A stretch of 34,854 bases of DNA, taken from contig JADLHC010000036.1 of NCBI GenBank assembly GCA_020849035.1, positions 1 to 34,854 on the forward strand, given 5' to 3'. Each line of letters starts with the position of its first letter. Positions within the stretch are counted from its first letter, which is position 1. Positions 31,671 through 34,854 of the stretch are shown one piece after another. This stretch comes from Planctomycetia bacterium. Lineage in GTDB: Bacteria > Planctomycetota > MHYJ01 > WSZJ01. A model generated the notes under the pieces. It was given only the letters and a program-made list of their open reading frames with translations, was not told the origin of the DNA and did not search any database. The translations under genes were made by a program, and so were the position numbers.

Positions 31671-33542
31671 TTACGCGAGAACCCGGACCGTGACCAGCGT
31701 GATGTCGTCGTGCTGCGGCGCATCACCCTTGTGGTCGTCCAGGGCCTTCACGATCGTGTTGATGAAGACGTTCGAGTCACGGTCGGCGAGCGTCTGGACC
31801 ATCTTGTAGAAGCGCTCGTCGCCGAACTCCACGTTCTTGCCGTCCATGGCCTCGACGACTCCGTCCGTGTACAGGACGAAGCGGTCGCCGGGGCCGTAGG
31901 GAATGGACTGTTCCTTGATGGTGCGCTCGAAGATCGGGCCCTTGTCGAAGCCTAGGGCGATGCCGTTGGGGTTGACGAGCTCGTACTTGTTGGTGGCCTT
32001 GCGGTAGACCACCATCGGGTTGTGCCCGGCGCTGGAGACGAGCATCGTGTTCTTCTGCACGTCGATGAGCGCGTAGAGGCACGTCACGAACATCCCGCGG
32101 CGGATGTCGCGCGCCAGGATGCGGTTCGTCTTGATGAGCGTGTCGGCGGTCGAGAGGTTGCGCTCCGCTTCCATGCGGATCAGCGAACGCGCCATCGTCA
32201 TCACCATCGACCCCGGAATGCCCTTGCCGGACACGTCCGCCACGATGACGCCCAGGTGGTTCTGGTCGATCTGGATGAAGTCGTAGTAGTCGCCCCCGAC
32301 TTCCTTCGACGGCCGGTAGTACGCGCCGATCTCGAACTTCGGGATCTTCGGGATGCGCTTGGGCAGCAGGTTCGACTGGATGTCCACCGCGATGTTCAGC
32401 TCGTGCTCGAGCGCCTTCGTCTCGAGCTCCGCCGCGTGCGCCGCCGACAGGCTCTTGGTCATGAGGTTGAACGTCCGCGCCAGGTACCCGACCTCGTCCG
32501 TCGACTTCGGCTTCGTCTCGTGCTCCAGGTCCCCCTGCGACACGATCTGGATGTCGCTGATCAGGCTCTTCAGCGGCTTCGTGACGATCGTCGACAGGTA
32601 GAACCCGATGCCGGCGCCGATCGCGACGGCGAGGAAGAGCGGGAGCATCATGGCGCTCAGGATGTTCGACTTCGCCGAGTCGATCTTCGCCGCCTTGAGG
32701 TAGACCTGGACCGTGCCGCGCTCGATGCCGTTCTCGTCGAGAACGGGCTTCTTGAAGTACCGGGCGCGGTACGTCCCGGCGCCGCCGCTGTAGATCCCTT
32801 CCTGGATCTCCACGTCCCCGAACTTCGAACGCGCCGTGCTGTTCCCCAGGCTCACGCTCTCCGTCCGCATCAGCGCGATCGAGTCGCGCCCGTTCGGGAG
32901 CAGCACGATGATGTTGATGATCTCCGGCGCGCCCAGCTCCATCTTCTCGTTCCCGATCAGCGCGAACGGGTTCATGGAGGACTCGTGGATCGCCGTGAGC
33001 ATCTTCCGGACCTCGTTGTCCGACTGCTCGAACGCCTGCTTGTTCTCCGGGTTGATCAGCCGCGCTTCACGGTCCAGGTTCTCCTTGATCACCTGGAACG
33101 GGTCCTTCTCCTCGGCCAGCATGTGCCGCTTGATGAGCGGCCACGCCTGCGCCGCGGCGACCTTGGTGAGGCGCACGCCGGCTTCGTCGATCTCCAGGTC
33201 CATTTCCTTGGCGACGGCGTAGTAGCCGCCGACGACGAGGAGCGAGCTGGAGAGGGCGACGGTGAGGGCGATGAAAAGGACGAACTTGGCGCCGAGGCCC
33301 ATGCCTCCGAGGGAGCCGGACCCGGCCGGGCCGACGCGGGTGCCGCCGCCCCCGCCGCCGGACGGGGTGTCGGCGCGGCGGAGCTGGCTCGTGTCGCCGG
33401 TCGGCGTCGCGCCCGGCGCGCGACCGCCTCCGCCCCCGGGCGCGGGCCGCACCGCACGGTGCGCCCCCGTCTGACCCGTGTGCCCGGGGCGCCCGCCCGC
33501 TCCCGGCGCCCCCGGCCTCCGTCCCGCCGTGCCCCGCTCCAT
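31671..33542 (-). CDS. RsbU/SpoIIE-type PP2C phosphatase with HAMP domain
   Basis: This 623-residue membrane phosphatase has a cytoplasmic leader of about 80 Gly/Pro/Ala/Arg-rich residues, a membrane helix (87-109), an extracytoplasmic sensor region (110-293), a second helix (294-318), HAMP (about 319-372), a short coiled coil (365-385) and a PP2C domain (405-623) with 'VGGDYYDF', 'VADVSGKGIPGS', 'LYTDGVVEAMD' and 'HDDITLVTVRV'. It should sense an outside or membrane signal and dephosphorylate the STAS protein. ATG 33542 overlaps the TAA of the GGDEF gene (TAATG), which supports the long leader; Met81 (33302) is an alternative start. Confidence 0.93.
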   Translation of the reverse strand: MERGTAGRRPGAPGAGGRPGHTGQTGAHRAVRPAPGGGGGRAPGATPTGDTSQLRRADTPSGGGGGGTRVGPAGSGSLGGMGLGAKFVLFIALTVALSSSLLVVGGYYAVAKEMDLEIDEAGVRLTKVAAAQAWPLIKRHMLAEEKDPFQVIKENLDREARLINPENKQAFEQSDNEVRKMLTAIHESSMNPFALIGNEKMELGAPEIINIIVLLPNGRDSIALMRTESVSLGNSTARSKFGDVEIQEGIYSGGAGTYRARYFKKPVLDENGIERGTVQVYLKAAKIDSAKSNILSAMMLPLFLAVAIGAGIGFYLSTIVTKPLKSLISDIQIVSQGDLEHETKPKSTDEVGYLARTFNLMTKSLSAAHAAELETKALEHELNIAVDIQSNLLPKRIPKIPKFEIGAYYRPSKEVGGDYYDFIQIDQNHLGVIVADVSGKGIPGSMVMTMARSLIRMEAERNLSTADTLIKTNRILARDIRRGMFVTCLYALIDVQKNTMLVSSAGHNPMVVYRKATNKYELVNPNGIALGFDKGPIFERTIKEQSIPYGPGDRFVLYTDGVVEAMDGKNVEFGDERFYKMVQTLADRDSNVFINTIVKALDDHKGDAPQHDDITLVTVRVLA

Positions 33543-34675
33543 TACGCGCGCTCCCGGCCAGAGGCCGCCACCACCTGGTTCCGTCCACGCTCCTTCGCGG
33601 CGTACAGCGCCTTGTCCGCCGCCGCGACGAGCCCGCGCAGATCCCCCGCATCGTTCGGATACGTCGCCACCCCGAACGACGCCGTCACCGACAGCGACTG
33701 CCCGGCCAGCGCCACCGCCTCCGCAGCCACCCGCTGCCTCAGCCGCTCCGCCATCCGGATCGCCTCCTCCTTGTTCGTCTCCGGCGCGATCAGCGCGAAC
33801 TCCTCGCCGCCGTACCGCGACACCACGTCCGACTTCCGCACCGTCTGCCGCAGCGCCTTCGCCACCATCCGCAGCACCGCGTCGCCGACCGGGTGCCCGT
33901 GCGTGTCGTTCACCCTCTTGAAATGGTCGATGTCCATCATCACCAGCGACACCCACCGCACTTCGTCGGAATGATGCTGTCCCCCGTACCGTTCCGCACG
34001 GGAAATCTCCGCCTCCATCGCCAGGTCGAAATGCCCCCGGCTGTACACCTGCGTCAGGTTGTCCACGATCGCCTTGCGGTGCAGCTCGGCGTTGTGAAGC
34101 GAGATCGCGATGATGCTCCCCAGCAGCCCGAACATCTGCAGGTCGTCCGCGGCGAACGGCGCCTTCACCAGCCGCCGCCCGATCGCCAGCACCCCCTTCA
34201 GCTCCGCCTTCCCGTCCGCGAACCGCAGGAGCGGCGCCACCGTCTCCAGGTCCAGCGCCTTGAGCTGCGCCGCCTCGGGCAGGTTCGCGACCGGGTCCCC
34301 CGAGAGCGGCACCGCCCCCCGGGCCAGCGCCAGCGCCCTCGCGAACTCCCCGTCCCGCGGGCACTCGAACACCGTCTTCCCGCGCTCGTTCAGCACGAAC
34401 CGCCGCGCCTCCCCGTCCATCGCCTCCCGCAGCACGTGCGCCTTCGTCACCCCGAACTGCCCCCGCACCGCGTTGCAGATGTAGATCAGGTACGCCTCGA
34501 TCCCCCGCGGGTCCAGCGACCGCTCGTTGATCGCGTTCGCCATCTCCAGGAGCGTCTTGAAGTCCAGCTCCTGCTTGCGCACCAGCGTCTCCAGCCGGTG
34601 ATTCTCCGCCCGCAGCGCTTCCGCATCGGCGGCCGCCCGATCGCGCGCAACATCCCCCATCGCGGGACCCCCCAT
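33542..34675 (-). CDS. GGDEF diguanylate cyclase with GAF-like sensor region
   Basis: This 377-residue cytosolic protein has a helical opening (about 12-45), a GAF-like region (about 45-195) and a GGDEF domain with 'MMDIDHFKRVND' and active-site GGEEF at 289-293. The inhibitory-site motif RxxD (Arg280, Asp283) is five residues upstream of it. It should make cyclic di-GMP with feedback control. Its stop overlaps the start of the phosphatase gene, so it heads the operon. The start may be ATG 34675 or 34660; TAGAAT twelve bases upstream of the first resembles a -10. The upstream 34676-34854 shows no gene. Confidence 0.92.
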   Translation of the reverse strand: MGGPAMGDVARDRAAADAEALRAENHRLETLVRKQELDFKTLLEMANAINERSLDPRGIEAYLIYICNAVRGQFGVTKAHVLREAMDGEARRFVLNERGKTVFECPRDGEFARALALARGAVPLSGDPVANLPEAAQLKALDLETVAPLLRFADGKAELKGVLAIGRRLVKAPFAADDLQMFGLLGSIIAISLHNAELHRKAIVDNLTQVYSRGHFDLAMEAEISRAERYGGQHHSDEVRWVSLVMMDIDHFKRVNDTHGHPVGDAVLRMVAKALRQTVRKSDVVSRYGGEEFALIAPETNKEEAIRMAERLRQRVAAEAVALAGQSLSVTASFGVATYPNDAGDLRGLVAAADKALYAAKERGRNQVVAASGRERA

Positions 34676-34854
34676 GTGAGCCCGGGGATTCTACGGGAAG
34701 GGGGAGGGGGGAAGCAAACCAAGCGTGAAGGGTGGCGGGCGGCACGAGCCGCAACAGGCCCATCGGCACGGCCGCGCCCCCGACTCGATTCGACCCAGCT
34801 GACCGCCCGGACCATCGAAGATCGCGTTGGTGCATCGCTCGCGTCCTCGTGAAC

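Overview
This window comes from a very GC-rich bacterial chromosome that I cannot place to species. Most reading frames use G/C at the third codon position, so long antisense shadow frames are common. Clues to lifestyle are a Mn-type superoxide dismutase (aerobic or aerotolerant), several signal peptides and lipoboxes (diderm-type secretion), an Escherichia-type LexA operator, and several expanded signalling proteins. An uncultured lineage of the planctomycete kind is one possibility, but that is only a guess. I see no tRNA, rRNA, insertion sequence or CRISPR array.

Left part (1-13.7 kb), mostly housekeeping. Two related secreted proteins of unknown function lie on the minus strand. Divergent from them are a split transketolase (two subunits), a HAD hydrolase and a small unknown protein. 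A superoxide dismutase with its own promoter and a terminator follows. A lipoprotein phosphatase, queG and a zinc-knuckle protein lie on the minus strand, and a thioredoxin-fold protein diverges from them. Next comes a rhodanese-MoeB/ThiF fusion whose conserved catalytic cysteine codon is an in-frame TGA (9821-9823, minus strand) followed by a plausible SECIS-like hairpin; this is the most striking feature of the window. Endonuclease III, an eRF1-like (Vms1/baeRF) protein and a ribonuclease Z-like hydrolase complete this part.

Middle (13.7-25.3 kb). An SOS unit, lexA - unknown gene - recA, is read to the left. A 19-codon membrane-peptide ORF follows recA. The lexA promoter has a LexA box that exactly fills the spacer between its -35 and -10 elements. 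Divergent from lexA is a five-gene array of paralogues built from parts of one architecture (class III nucleotidyl cyclase, AAA/STAND ATPase, 40-residue TPR repeats). One gene has all parts, three begin at the end of the ATPase module and carry only TPRs, and one has kept the cyclase and the TPR tail but lost the ATPase.

Right part (25.3-34.9 kb), all on the minus strand. A DUF58 gene and a BatA-like VWA membrane protein are translationally coupled. A large lipoprotein follows. Last is a complete partner-switching relay: a GGDEF protein, a HAMP/PP2C phosphatase, an RsbW-type kinase and a STAS antagonist, ending at a hairpin terminator. Its sigma factor or other final target is not in the window.
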